This document shows, piece after piece, positions 1 through 11,000 of a DNA stretch of 64,000 nt. Every line of letters begins with the position of its first letter. The stretch's first letter is position 1. Origin of the DNA: Stenotrophomonas maltophilia (lineage in GTDB: Bacteria; Pseudomonadota; Gammaproteobacteria; Xanthomonadales; Xanthomonadaceae); NCBI GenBank assembly GCA_002387845.1, contig DGLB01000072.1, positions 63,717-127,716 of the forward strand, in the 5' to 3' direction. The notes below the pieces were generated by a model, which was not told the DNA's origin, did not search any database, and saw only the letters and a list, made by a program, of their open reading frames with translations. The position numbers and the translations under genes were made by a program.

Positions 1-1582
1 ACCACAAGCCGTAGTACAGGTTGCCGGTACCGGCCACCAGCGCGAACGAAATCGCCGGCAGGAAGCCACCGAACCAGCCGTTACCGATGTGGTACGGCAG
101 CGACATCGAGGTGTAGCGGATGCGGGTCGGGAACAGTTCGACCAGGTAGGCGGCAATCGGGCCGTACACCATGGTCACGTACAGCACCAGAATCCACAGC
201 ATGAAGATGGTGCCGGGGATGTTGATGCGCGAACCGTCGGCCTTGGCCGGGTAGCCCGCCGTGGTCAACGCGGTCTTCAGCTCGGCACCGAAGGCGTCAG
301 CCTTGGCCTTGCCCTCTTCCTTGGTCAGGCCGGCGGCCTCGTAGGAGGTGACGCTGGCACTGCCCACATTCACCATCGCCAGCGAACCGGCGGCGGCAGG
401 CTGCACGTCATACGGCACACCGGCCTTGGTCAGCGCGGCGGTGGCCACGTCGCAGGAGCTGGTGAACTTGCGCAGGCCAACCGGATCGAACTGGAACGAA
501 CAGGTGGACGGATCGGCAACCACCAGGGCCGGCGACGATGCACGGGCTTCTTCGATGGCCGGGTTGGCGAAGTGGGTCAGGCCCTTGAAGATCGGGATGT
601 AGGTGACGGCCGCCAGCAGACAGCCGGCCAGGATGATCTTCTTGCGACCGATACGGTCGGACAGCCAGCCGAAGAAGATGAAGAACGGCACGCCCAGCGC
701 CAGTGCGGCGGCAATCAGCAGGTAGGACGTGGTGGCCTCCACCTTCAGCATGCTGCTCAGGAAGAACAGCGCATAGAACTGACCGCCGTACCACACCACC
801 GCCTGACCGGCGGCCGCACCCAGCAGCACCAGCAGCATCAGCTTCAGGTTGCCGCCCTTGAGGCTGTCACGGAACGGGGTCTTGGAGCCCTTGCCTTCGG
901 CCTTCATCTGCTGGAACAGCGGCGATTCGCTCAGCTGCAGGCGGATCCACACCGAAATACCCAGCAGCACGATCGAGACCAGGAACGGAATACGCCAGCC
1001 CCAGGCTTCAAAGGCTTCGTTGCCCAGGAAGTAGCGGCAGGCCAGGATGATCAGCAGCGACATGAACAGGCCGAGCGTGGCGGTGCACTGGATGAAGCTG
1101 GTGTACAGGCCGCGCTTGTCGTCCGGTGCATGCTCGGCCACGTAGGTGGCCGCGCCGCCGTATTCGCCGCCCATGGCCAGGCCCTGGGCCAGGCGCAGGA
1201 TGATCAGGATCACCGGTGCGGCGAAACCGATCGAGGCGTAGTTGGGCAGCACACCGACCAGGAAGGTCGAGATGCCCATGATCAGAATGGTGACCAGGAA
1301 GGTGTATTTGCGGCCGATGCGGTCGCCGAGGCTGCCGAAGAAGGCCGCGCCGAACGGGCGCACGAAGAAGCCGGCGGCGAAGGCCAGCAGGGCGAAGATC
1401 ATGCCCGTGGTTTCGTTGACGCCGCTGAAGAACTGCTTGGCGATGATCGCGGCAAGCGACCCGTAAAGGAAGAAGTCATACCACTCGAACACCGTGCCGA
1501 GGCTCGATGCAAAAATGACTTTCTTGTGGCCCTTGGTCAGGGTCCCCGCCGGATCGTGCGCGGTTGTAGGTGTGCTGGACAT
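1..1582 (-). CDS. MHS-family MFS transporter (3' end outside window)
   Basis: Predicted inner-membrane proton symporter of the metabolite:H+ symporter (MHS) branch of the major facilitator superfamily, related to ProP, KgtP and ShiA. At least 527 residues are present. The N-terminal half has the family signature after TM2 (GDRIGRK), which recurs in the second half as SDRIGRKK. A periplasmic loop of roughly 100 residues around residues 340-460 carries two cysteines and is longer than in ProP. The ATG at 1582 follows a GGAGGGG-type ribosome site. The gene lies downstream of a porin on the same strand and both diverge from acs, so a carboxylate substrate is inferred, but the substrate cannot be read from sequence. 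Confidence 0.85.
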   Translation of the reverse strand, partial: MSSTPTTAHDPAGTLTKGHKKVIFASSLGTVFEWYDFFLYGSLAAIIAKQFFSGVNETTGMIFALLAFAAGFFVRPFGAAFFGSLGDRIGRKYTFLVTILIMGISTFLVGVLPNYASIGFAAPVILIILRLAQGLAMGGEYGGAATYVAEHAPDDKRGLYTSFIQCTATLGLFMSLLIILACRYFLGNEAFEAWGWRIPFLVSIVLLGISVWIRLQLSESPLFQQMKAEGKGSKTPFRDSLKGGNLKLMLLVLLGAAAGQAVVWYGGQFYALFFLSSMLKVEATTSYLLIAAALALGVPFFIFFGWLSDRIGRKKIILAGCLLAAVTYIPIFKGLTHFANPAIEEARASSPALVVADPSTCSFQFDPVGLRKFTSSCDVATAALTKAGVPYDVQPAAAGSLAMVNVGSASVTSYEAAGLTKEEGKAKADAFGAELKTALTTAGYPAKADGSRINIPGTIFMLWILVLYVTMVYGPIAAYLVELFPTRIRYTSMSLPYHIGNGWFGGFLPAISFALVAGTGNLYYGLW

Positions 1583-1611
1583 GAGACGCTTCCCCTCCGA
1601 AGCATGGTGGT

Positions 1612-1632
1612 GTGCCGGCGTTACGCCGGCAC
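1612..1632. other. Perfect palindrome between porin and transporter
   Basis: Nine-base arms (GTGCCGGCG and its complement) surround a 3-base loop. A T-run follows only on the plus strand, where no gene is ending. On the minus strand the hairpin sits between the porin stop and the transporter start with no T-run, so it may be an mRNA-processing or attenuation hairpin rather than a full terminator. Confidence 0.5.
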
Positions 1633-1639
1633 GTGTTTT

Positions 1640-3061
1640 TTAAAAACTGTATTTCGTGGTGAACTGCACGCGGTTGATGTCGCCCTTGCGGCCGTCTTCA
1701 ATCTCACGCACGCCGTACATGTACTCCGCACCGATATCGACCTTGGGCATCGGCGTGTAGAAGATGTTGCCGCGGATGCTCTGCACGCTCTTGGTGACCA
1801 GCGGGCCGAGGCTGCCATCGTTGTCGTAATCGCTGCGGGCGTAGATCAGGTTGGTGCGCAGCTTCGGGGTGAAGGCATGCCGCCAACCGACATAACCGGC
1901 CAGCACGCCCGTGGGGTTGAGTTCGTCGCGGGCGACGTCGTAGGCGGTATCTGCAGTGACACCCAGGCCGACATAGCGGGCAATGCCCTCACCGCCGCTG
2001 ATCTGGTAATGCAGCGTGTCGCTGTCGGCCATCACCCACTTGCCGCCCAGGGTCAGGCCGCCGCCGATCTTGTCGGCGTCCGCACCCGTCGCCTGGTTGT
2101 CGACCTTGAGCTGGCGCACGATGGCACCGACACCGAAGGTGCCCCAGTCACCCTTCCAGCCGTAGCGCGCGGTCAGGTCCGGCAGGCTGCCGCGATCGGA
2201 ATTGCTGGCCGCATTGGTCCACGCCCCGGTGACCGGATTACGCGTGCCGGTAAGCACCGTGGTTTCCGGGTTTTCCAGCGCGATGCTGAAGCCGCCGTTG
2301 GTGTAGCGGATCTGGGTCTGGCGCACGAACAGCACGCCGTCGGTGGGACCGACGAAGTCGGCCGCTTCCGGCAGCGAGGCGGCATCCATGAAGTTCGACC
2401 AGGTCTGGCCGGCCAGCCACTTGTTCCAGTACATGTAGGCGTGGCGCAGGGTCACACCGTAGGTATTGGTGGCGGTCTGGTTGCCCAGCGAGTTGCCGAA
2501 GAAATCCATCTCGAAGAACGCACCGGCCTTGTTGCCCGATTCGCTCACGTTGTCGATGCCCAGGTTGAAGCGCGAGAACTTGGCGTGGGCATTGAAGTCC
2601 ACGTCAGACTTCTCACCGCTGCCACCGGCACCGGCAACCGGGGTCTGGCCGGGCAGGTACAGCGCGCGGCCGGTGGCGTCGTCGGCCAGCTGGCCGTCGC
2701 CGGTCTGGGTGGCGAGGAAGTCGGCCTTGATGAAGCCGCCGATCTTGACCGTGGTGCCCGGCGCTGCGCCCGGCGTGATCGTGGTGACCTGGATCGGCTG
2801 CTTTCCGGCCGGTACTGCCGGCTTCTGCTCGGCCTGCACCGTACGCACGGCGGTGACGTCCTGCTGGGTCTGGGTGATCTGGGTCTGCTGTTGCTGCTGC
2901 GACGACAGCAGTGCCTGAACCTGACGTTCCAGTTCGGCAACGCGTGCCTCCAGGGCCTGCTCTTTGGCGGTCTGTGCGAACGCCATGCCGGGCGCAACCA
3001 GGGCGACCAGCAAGCAGGTCGCCAGGGGTTTGCGCACGGTTTTCAACATACGGGTACTCAT
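1640..3061 (-). CDS. DcaP-family trimeric outer-membrane porin
   Basis: Predicted outer-membrane channel of 473 residues. The start at 3061 is chosen because a GAGAGAGGG ribosome site precedes it and a clean signal peptide follows (cleavage near AFA|QT, about residue 29). Next comes a short glutamine-rich coiled coil (EQALEARVAELERQVQALL), as in DcaP-like porins, then a proline-rich linker and a beta-barrel ending in the terminal aromatic motif KYSF. DcaP of Acinetobacter passes dicarboxylic acids. The gene diverges from acs and is followed by an MHS transporter, so a role in short carboxylate uptake is inferred. Confidence 0.85.
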   Translation of the reverse strand: MSTRMLKTVRKPLATCLLVALVAPGMAFAQTAKEQALEARVAELERQVQALLSSQQQQQTQITQTQQDVTAVRTVQAEQKPAVPAGKQPIQVTTITPGAAPGTTVKIGGFIKADFLATQTGDGQLADDATGRALYLPGQTPVAGAGGSGEKSDVDFNAHAKFSRFNLGIDNVSESGNKAGAFFEMDFFGNSLGNQTATNTYGVTLRHAYMYWNKWLAGQTWSNFMDAASLPEAADFVGPTDGVLFVRQTQIRYTNGGFSIALENPETTVLTGTRNPVTGAWTNAASNSDRGSLPDLTARYGWKGDWGTFGVGAIVRQLKVDNQATGADADKIGGGLTLGGKWVMADSDTLHYQISGGEGIARYVGLGVTADTAYDVARDELNPTGVLAGYVGWRHAFTPKLRTNLIYARSDYDNDGSLGPLVTKSVQSIRGNIFYTPMPKVDIGAEYMYGVREIEDGRKGDINRVQFTTKYSF

Positions 3062-3332
3062 GTTGCCCTCTCTCCCGGGTGGCAAAGTGATCGCCGCGTG
3101 TGGGGTCACGGTCGAGCCGAGCGTGCGGCCGGCTGACGCACCCTGGCTATTGGCCATTGGTCGAAGGCAGCAGCTCGCCAGGAGCCTTGTCCTGCCTGGC
3201 ATGCGGTGTTTTACGACCAAGGTCTAAGCGCCGGGGTAACGCGGGGTGCGGTGGATGCGGCAAACTGAGGGGGAACATTCGCGGGTTATGCTGCAAACGC
3301 ACAACCCAAGTCCACGTGCAAGTGAGGGTGCC
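3062..3332. promoter_or_regulatory. Divergent promoter region of porin and acs
   Basis: The 271-bp gap separates two divergent start codons. It holds the inverted heptamers TTGGTCG (3157-3163) and CGACCAA (3214-3220), 50 bases apart, which could be sites for the response regulator encoded downstream of acs. No convincing sigma-70 or sigma-54 promoter could be fixed by eye. Confidence 0.4.
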
Positions 3333-5276
<1,944 letters not shown>

Positions 5277-5291
5277 GACAGGCTCCCCCAC

Positions 5292-5957
5292 ATGCCTACC
5301 TTGTTGATTGCCGATGACCACCCGCTGTTCCGCGAAGCCCTGCGCGGCGCGGTGCAGCGGGTGATTCCCGGCGTTGAGCTGTACGAGGCCGACAGCGTGG
5401 AAGCGCTGTACCACCTGGCCGACGAACACAACGACGCCGACCTGGTCCTGATGGATCTGAACATGCCCGGCGCGCAGGGCTTCAACGCGCTGGTGCACAT
5501 GCGCGCCCTGCATCCGCACCTGCCGGTGGTGGTGGTGTCCGCGCGCGAGGAGCCCACCGTGATGCGGCGAGCGCTGGACCACGGCGCGTTCGGATTCATT
5601 CCGAAGTCGGCCGATTCGGACACGATCGGTCACGCGCTGGGCACCATCCTGGATGGCGAGACCTGGGCTCCCCCCGAAGCGCACAGCGTGCCGGAGACAG
5701 AGCATGAAGAACGCCTGGTCGGGCAGCGCCTGCGCGAGCTCACCCCGCAGCAGTTCCGGGTGTTGCAGATGCTCGGGGCCGGGCGCTTGAACAAGCAGAT
5801 TGCGTACGATCTGAATGTCTCCGAGGCCACGATCAAGGCACACGTCACTGCGATTCTGCGCAAGCTGGGCGTGACCAACCGCACCCAGGCGGTGCTGATG
5901 GCAGGCAAGCTGACGCTCGATGACGAGCCGCTGGTGCTGCCGCCGGAAGAAGACTGA
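5292..5957 (+). CDS. crbR: CrbR/ErdR-type response regulator controlling acs
   Basis: Two-component response regulator of 221 residues with an N-terminal receiver domain (acidic pair ADDH at 7-10, phospho-acceptor Asp55 in LMDLNMPG) and a C-terminal LuxR/GerE helix-turn-helix (NKQIAYDLNVSEATIKAHV). The pattern matches ErdR/CrbR of Pseudomonas and Vibrio, which activates acs. Its place directly behind acs supports this. The likely partner kinase is the symporter-domain hybrid kinase at 8086-11526. The two genes are not adjacent here, so the pairing is inferred from family and architecture. Confidence 0.85.
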   Translation: MPTLLIADDHPLFREALRGAVQRVIPGVELYEADSVEALYHLADEHNDADLVLMDLNMPGAQGFNALVHMRALHPHLPVVVVSAREEPTVMRRALDHGAFGFIPKSADSDTIGHALGTILDGETWAPPEAHSVPETEHEERLVGQRLRELTPQQFRVLQMLGAGRLNKQIAYDLNVSEATIKAHVTAILRKLGVTNRTQAVLMAGKLTLDDEPLVLPPEED

Positions 5958-5958
5958 C

Positions 5959-6010
5959 GTAGAGCGGGGCTTGCCCCGCTGCTTTGTTGCCGGGCAAGAC
6001 CCGGCACTAC
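5959..6010. repeat. Pair of inverted GTAG (SMAG-type) REP palindromes
   Basis: The plus-strand unit 5959-5982 begins GTAGAGCGGGGC, and the minus-strand unit 5987-6010 reads GTAGTGCCGGGT. Each is a GTAG head plus a GC-rich hairpin. The first begins 2 bases after the crbR stop codon. The pair could act as a transcript-stabilising or terminating structure. Confidence 0.85.
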
Positions 6011-6107
6011 GTCGAACGATGATGCGTACCGATATAGCCGCGGCTATGTATTCCAGCATGCCCTGCGCAATTCACCCGTTACGGCCGTAAGCGCCGTTCC
6101 CGGTGCT

Positions 6108-6225
6108 AAGCTTCGCGTCCCCTTGGGGAGTAGCCTGTTTCCTGCAATGGAAACGCCCGTATCAACATACTCGGCCAGTGCGCCGTGGTGCGGGCAGCCT
6201 GTGATGGTTGGCGAGACCAGCGGTC
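6108..6225 (+). promoter_or_regulatory. yybP-ykoY manganese riboswitch in the mntP leader
   Basis: The long 5' leader of mntP carries the conserved blocks of this riboswitch: TTGGGGAGTAGCC at 6123-6135, ATCAACATACTCGGCC at 6161-6176, and a 3' block ending TGGCGAGACCAGCG at about 6209-6222. The family binds Mn2+ and turns on mntP-type efflux genes. Outer boundaries are approximate. Confidence 0.85.
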
Positions 6226-6298
6226 CGCGTGCGCAACGTCAGGTTGGGCGCGAACGTGGATCGTTGTCCGCTGTTGCCCAGCCTGTTTGTGTGACGCC

Positions 6299-6877
6299 AT
6301 GTCTCCCGTTTCGATCCTGTTGATCGGCTTTGCCATGTCCACCGATGCCTTCGCTGCGGCGATCGGCAAAGGTGCGGCGATGCGCAGGCCGCGTTTCATC
6401 GATGCCCTGCGCGCCGGCCTGATCTTTGGTGTGATCGAGGCGGTCACCCCGGTGATCGGCTGGTTGCTGGGCCGTGCCGCCTCGTCGCATGTGCAGGCGT
6501 TCGACCACTGGATCGCCTTCGTGCTGCTGGGTGCGCTGGGCGTGCACATGATCATCAACGGGGTGAAACCCGATGGCGACGACGCCGACGAAGACCCCGA
6601 CAAGCACCACGGTTTCTGGCACCTGGCGGTGACCGGCTTTGCCACCAGCATCGACGCGATGGCGGTAGGCGTGGGCCTGGCCTTCCTGGACGTGCACATT
6701 GGTGTGATGGCCGCGGTAATCGGCCTGTGCACGCTGCTGATGGTCACCACCGGCATCATGCTGGGCCGCGTGCTGGGCAACCTGGTGGGCAAACGCGCCG
6801 AGATCGTGGGTGGCGTGATCCTGATCATCGTCGGCGCGACGATCCTGTATGAACACCTGAGCGGCGCCGTCGGCTGA
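6299..6877 (+). CDS. mntP: Manganese efflux pump MntP
   Basis: Inner-membrane Mn2+ exporter of 192 residues, the usual length for MntP/YebN. It has six hydrophobic segments and paired acidic motifs typical of the family: MSTDAFAAAIGKG early on, and the related TSIDAMAVGVGLAFLD in the second half. A charged cytoplasmic loop rich in Asp (DGDDADEDPDKHH) sits between the two repeats. The ATG at 6299 follows the riboswitch leader. It interrupts the acetate-signalling genes and has no evident functional link to them. Confidence 0.95.
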   Translation: MSPVSILLIGFAMSTDAFAAAIGKGAAMRRPRFIDALRAGLIFGVIEAVTPVIGWLLGRAASSHVQAFDHWIAFVLLGALGVHMIINGVKPDGDDADEDPDKHHGFWHLAVTGFATSIDAMAVGVGLAFLDVHIGVMAAVIGLCTLLMVTTGIMLGRVLGNLVGKRAEIVGGVILIIVGATILYEHLSGAVG

Positions 6878-6890
6878 TGCGAGGGCGATG

Positions 6891-8009
6891 TCACCGTCGC
6901 GGCGCGTGCGGGTCGACGATATCAACCAGCTCGTGCCCGCCGGGGATGCGTCGGTGCAGCAGCCGCCAGGCATTGCGCCCCGGGCAGCGACGCCCGCTCA
7001 TGTGGAGGTCGCTGGCCAGGTATTCCTCGCCCTGGTAGGTGATCAGGTGACCGCAGGGCCGGTTGGCCGCCAGGTCCTGTTCAAGCCGCTCCAGTTCCCG
7101 CCAGGTGCGGCAGCTGGGCGGCAGCCGGGCCAGCTTGGCACGCAGCAGCGGACCTCGCCGTACTACAGGCGGATCGCCCGACAGTGCGCTACCCGGGTCC
7201 GGCAACGGCACGGGCTGCGGTTCGCGTGGGCCATGCGTCCGCGGACAGCGGCGCCGGATCACCTCCAGCAGCGGGCCCGGCGCAAGCGTTTCGGTGGTGC
7301 TGCCAGGAGGCAGCTCCGCCGGTGACACCTGCCATTCGCCGTCGTGCACCTGCGTGGTGAAGGCGCGTGCGCTGGCCAGCCGCTCATTGGCCAGGTCCAC
7401 GCGCAGGTAAGGGCAACGCATCTGTCGCAACACCGTCCCGGCACCCACCCCCTGCTGGTTCATGGCCTCGGCGATGCCGCCCTCATGGCGTGCGTGTACG
7501 GCGACCAGATAGCACGCGTTCGCACTGCGCTTGCTGAGCAGCACGATGCCACGGTTGGCGCAGTGGGTCAGGTAGAAGTGACGGATGACCTCGCCGATCA
7601 GCCGACTGGGGGTCAGATCGCGTGGCACGCAGTAGTCGTTGAAACGCTCGGTCATCCGCACGAAGTCGGCCTCCAGCTTGTTGGACAGCCGTTGCAGTGC
7701 CACCTCGTCGTCACTACTCGTCCCGGCCCTGCGCAACAGCGCCTGTACGGCCGGGTAGTCGGCAAACGCGCGAACGTGTGCGTGGTGCGCCCGGACACGT
7801 GCCTGTCGTTCGTCCATGCCCTGCAGCACGCTGGCCCAACCCACACCAAGCATGCTGCCGAAGGTGACGCCCGGCAGCATGTTGGACACCCCTTGCAGCG
7901 CCGCTGCCATGCCGCCTCCGACCGCCGCGCCCAGCGCGGCGGCGGTGGGCAGCGCCCAGTCTGACTGCAGCGGCATGTTGAGGACGGCGCGGTACGGAAT
8001 GGAAAGCAC
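6891..8009 (-). CDS. Orphan protein with glycine-rich hydrophobic N-terminus
   Basis: No family recognised. The 372-residue frame starts at a GTG with GGAG five bases upstream. Residues about 15-60 form a glycine/alanine-rich hydrophobic stretch with glycine-zipper spacing, suggestive of membrane insertion. The middle (about 100-250) looks globular and the C-terminus is rich in Arg, Cys and His. There is no clear signal peptide. The stop lies 14 bases from the convergent mntP stop. A second orphan gene stands on the far side of the adjacent sensor kinase. Function unknown. Confidence 0.65.
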   Translation of the reverse strand: MLSIPYRAVLNMPLQSDWALPTAAALGAAVGGGMAAALQGVSNMLPGVTFGSMLGVGWASVLQGMDERQARVRAHHAHVRAFADYPAVQALLRRAGTSSDDEVALQRLSNKLEADFVRMTERFNDYCVPRDLTPSRLIGEVIRHFYLTHCANRGIVLLSKRSANACYLVAVHARHEGGIAEAMNQQGVGAGTVLRQMRCPYLRVDLANERLASARAFTTQVHDGEWQVSPAELPPGSTTETLAPGPLLEVIRRRCPRTHGPREPQPVPLPDPGSALSGDPPVVRRGPLLRAKLARLPPSCRTWRELERLEQDLAANRPCGHLITYQGEEYLASDLHMSGRRCPGRNAWRLLHRRIPGGHELVDIVDPHAPRR

Positions 8010-8085
8010 GTGGGCTCCAGGGCGACGTGGTCTGGTCGCGGAGCATAGGCAGGGTGCCGGCCGATTGAACTGGGACGACTCCGAA

Positions 8086-11000
8086 TCAGCCTGCCAATCG
8101 CGAGTGCGCGGTGAGGAACGCGCGCAGGGAGGCCGGCTTGATCGGCTTGGTCAACAACCGGTAGCCGCGCTCGCGGGCCATGCGCTTGAGCTCGTCGCGA
8201 CCGTCGGCCGTCAGCAGCGCGCCGGGAATCTCGCGCCCCGCCTTCTCACGCAGGGCCACCAGCGCATCCAGGCCATCCAGACGATCATGCAGGTGGTAGT
8301 CCACCAGCATGACGTCCGGCGCTTCCTGTACCTGGTCGAGGGCCTGGTCAACGGTGCTGGCGGTAATCACGTCAACCTGCCAGCGCCCCAGCAGCGCGCG
8401 CATGCCGTCGAGAATTTCCTGGTCGTTGTCGACGCACAGCACGCGCATGCCGGCCAGCGAATCGGCGCGCTGCGGGCGCTCGGCGGCGGCTGGCGCAGGA
8501 GCCGGCAACTGCGGCGTGGGTGCACGTGGCAGCAGGATCGAGAACATGCTGCCGCTGCCGACCCGGCTGCGGGCGTTGAGCTGGTGGTCAAGCAGGCGCG
8601 AGATGCGCTGGCAGATCGACAGCCCCAGCCCCAGCCCCTGCTCGCCCCAGTCGAAGGGCTGCTGGTAACGGTGGAACTCGTCGAATATCTGCTGCATGTG
8701 GTGCTCGGGAATGCCCGGACCGGTGTCCCAGACCTGCAGTTCGATGTTCTGGCCGCGGTGTCGCACCGCCATCACGATGCGGCCCTGGCGGGTGTAGCGC
8801 AGCGCATTGGCGAGGAAATTCTGCAGCACGCGGCGCAGCAGCCGGCGGTCGCTGCGTACCCACGCCGGTCGCGCGAACAGGTCCAGGCGCAGGCCACGCC
8901 CGGCGGCGACGGGCGAGTACTGCGCCGCCAGTTCGCGCATCAGCAGGCTGACATCGAACTCACCCACCACCGGGTGCAGGCCACCGGCCTCCAGCCGCGA
9001 TACGTCCAGCAGGCCATCCAGCAGTTCCTCGGCCGCGCGCAGCGAGGCATCCACGCGTTCGGCCAGATGGCGCTGCTCGTCATTGTTGTGGTGGCTGTCG
9101 CGCAGTGCCGAGGCGAACAGCCGCGCGGCGTTCAGGGGCTGCAGCACGTCATGGCTGATCGCCGCCAGGAACCGGGTCTTGGACTGCTGCGCCACTTCGG
9201 CTTCATGCGAGCGTTCGGCGACTCGCTGTTCCAGCGTTTCATTGGCTTCCAGCAGCGCCTTTTCGGCGTGCTTGTAATCGGTGATGTCGTTGTAGCTGGT
9301 GACGTAGCCGCCGCCGGGCAAGGCCTGTCCGCGCATTTCAATGACCTTACCGTCACTGCGGGTGCGCTCGAAGATGTGCGGAGAACCCGCGCGCATGTAG
9401 CCGATGCGGCGGTTGATCTGCAATTCGATGTCGCCCTCGCCGAGCTCGCCACGCTCGGCGTTGTAGCGGATCAGGTCGGCCACCGGACGGCCCACGTACA
9501 ACATGCCGTCGGGGTAGCCGAACATCTGCTGGTAGCGCCGGTTCCAGGCCGTGAGCCGCATCTCGGGATCCACCACGCTGACCCCGGCGCTGATGTTCTC
9601 CAGCGTGGTGGAGAGGATCTCGCGATTGAAGCGCAGCTCCTGGCCCGCTTCGTCCAGCACCGCCACCACTTCGCCCAGGTCCATGCCCGAGCCGCGCAGC
9701 AGGCTGGTCAGGAGCAGGCGCGCGGAGGCTGCGCCAATCGAGGCCGCCAGAAGACGTTCGGTGAACTGCACCCAGGCGCGGTCGGCCGGCGCGGAGGCCT
9801 GCAGGTCGCGCTCCATCGACTGCGCCTGTTCGAAGAAGGCACGCCGGGCGTGGCGTTCGCCCACCACCCGCGAGGCCAGCGCCAGCAGATCGCCCACGTG
9901 CACATGGCCCGGCCAGGCACCGGCCACGGACGGCCGCTCGGCGTACGGGTCAAGGAAGGGCGCGGCGCGAAGGCGCTCGTCGACGCCAGGCCGCCAGCGC
10001 ACCGAACCCAGCACCATCGCCGCGACGTTGATCAGCAACGACCAGAACGTGCCGTGGGTGAGCGGGTCCCACCCGCTCATGCCGAACAGGCGCTGCGGCT
10101 GCAGCCACTCCAGGCCCAGCGGCCCGGCGGTAAGCCAGGCCGGATCCATCCAGCCGGCATGGGTCAGTGCCGGCAGCAACAGGGTGTAGATCCAGGTACC
10201 GAAGCCCAGCACGATGCCGGCTTCCACGCCGCGACGGCTGGCACCGCGCCAGTACAGGCCGCCGATCAGGCCGGGCGCGAACTGCGCCACCGCGGCGAAG
10301 GCCATCAGCCCGTACGAGGCCAGGGTGCTGTCGTTGCTGCTGCCACGGTAGTAGCTGTAGGCGGCGAAGGCCAGCATCAGGATCGCCAGGCGGCGGATCC
10401 ACAAAACGCGCGAGGCGACCTCGGCCGCTTCGCGGTGGTCGCCACTGCGGCGCAGCAGCACCGGCATCACCAGGTCGTTGCTGACCATGGTGGCCAGTGC
10501 GATCGAGGTGACGATGACCATGCCGGTCGCCGCCGAGAAGCCGCCCACGTAGGCCACCAGCGCCAGCAGACGGCGGCCTTCGGCCAGCGGCAGGGCCAGC
10601 ACCATGCTGTCATCGGCAACAGTACCGCCACTGCCAAACAGCGAGACGCCGGCGGTGGCGATGGGAATCACCATCGCCGAAATGACGATCAGGTAGCCGC
10701 CGAACATCCAGCGCGCGCGCCGCACATCGCCCACGTCGGCGCACTCCACCACCGCCACGTGGAACTGGCGCGGCAGGCAGATGATGGCCAGAAAACCGAG
10801 CAGGGTCTGTGAGATGAAGCCCACCGGCGGCAAGCCGGTGAACAGCGTATGCGCGCCACGCACCACCGCTTCGCCGCGGTCGTTGAGCCACAGGTACGCG
10901 AACAGGCCCACCGCAACCATCGCGATCAGCTTGACCATCGACTCGAAGGCGATGGCCAGCATCATGCCGTGGTGGTGTTCGGTGGCATCGATCTGGCGGG

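Noticed and set aside
1612..1640. Palindrome followed by a T-run, looking like an intrinsic terminator on the plus strand
   Set aside because: No plus-strand gene ends there, and on the minus strand, where genes run, there is no T-run.
89..3136. A 1015-codon plus-strand frame opposite the transporter and porin genes
   Set aside because: Low-complexity His/Gln/Arg/Gly product opposite two clear genes; an antisense artefact of high third-position GC.
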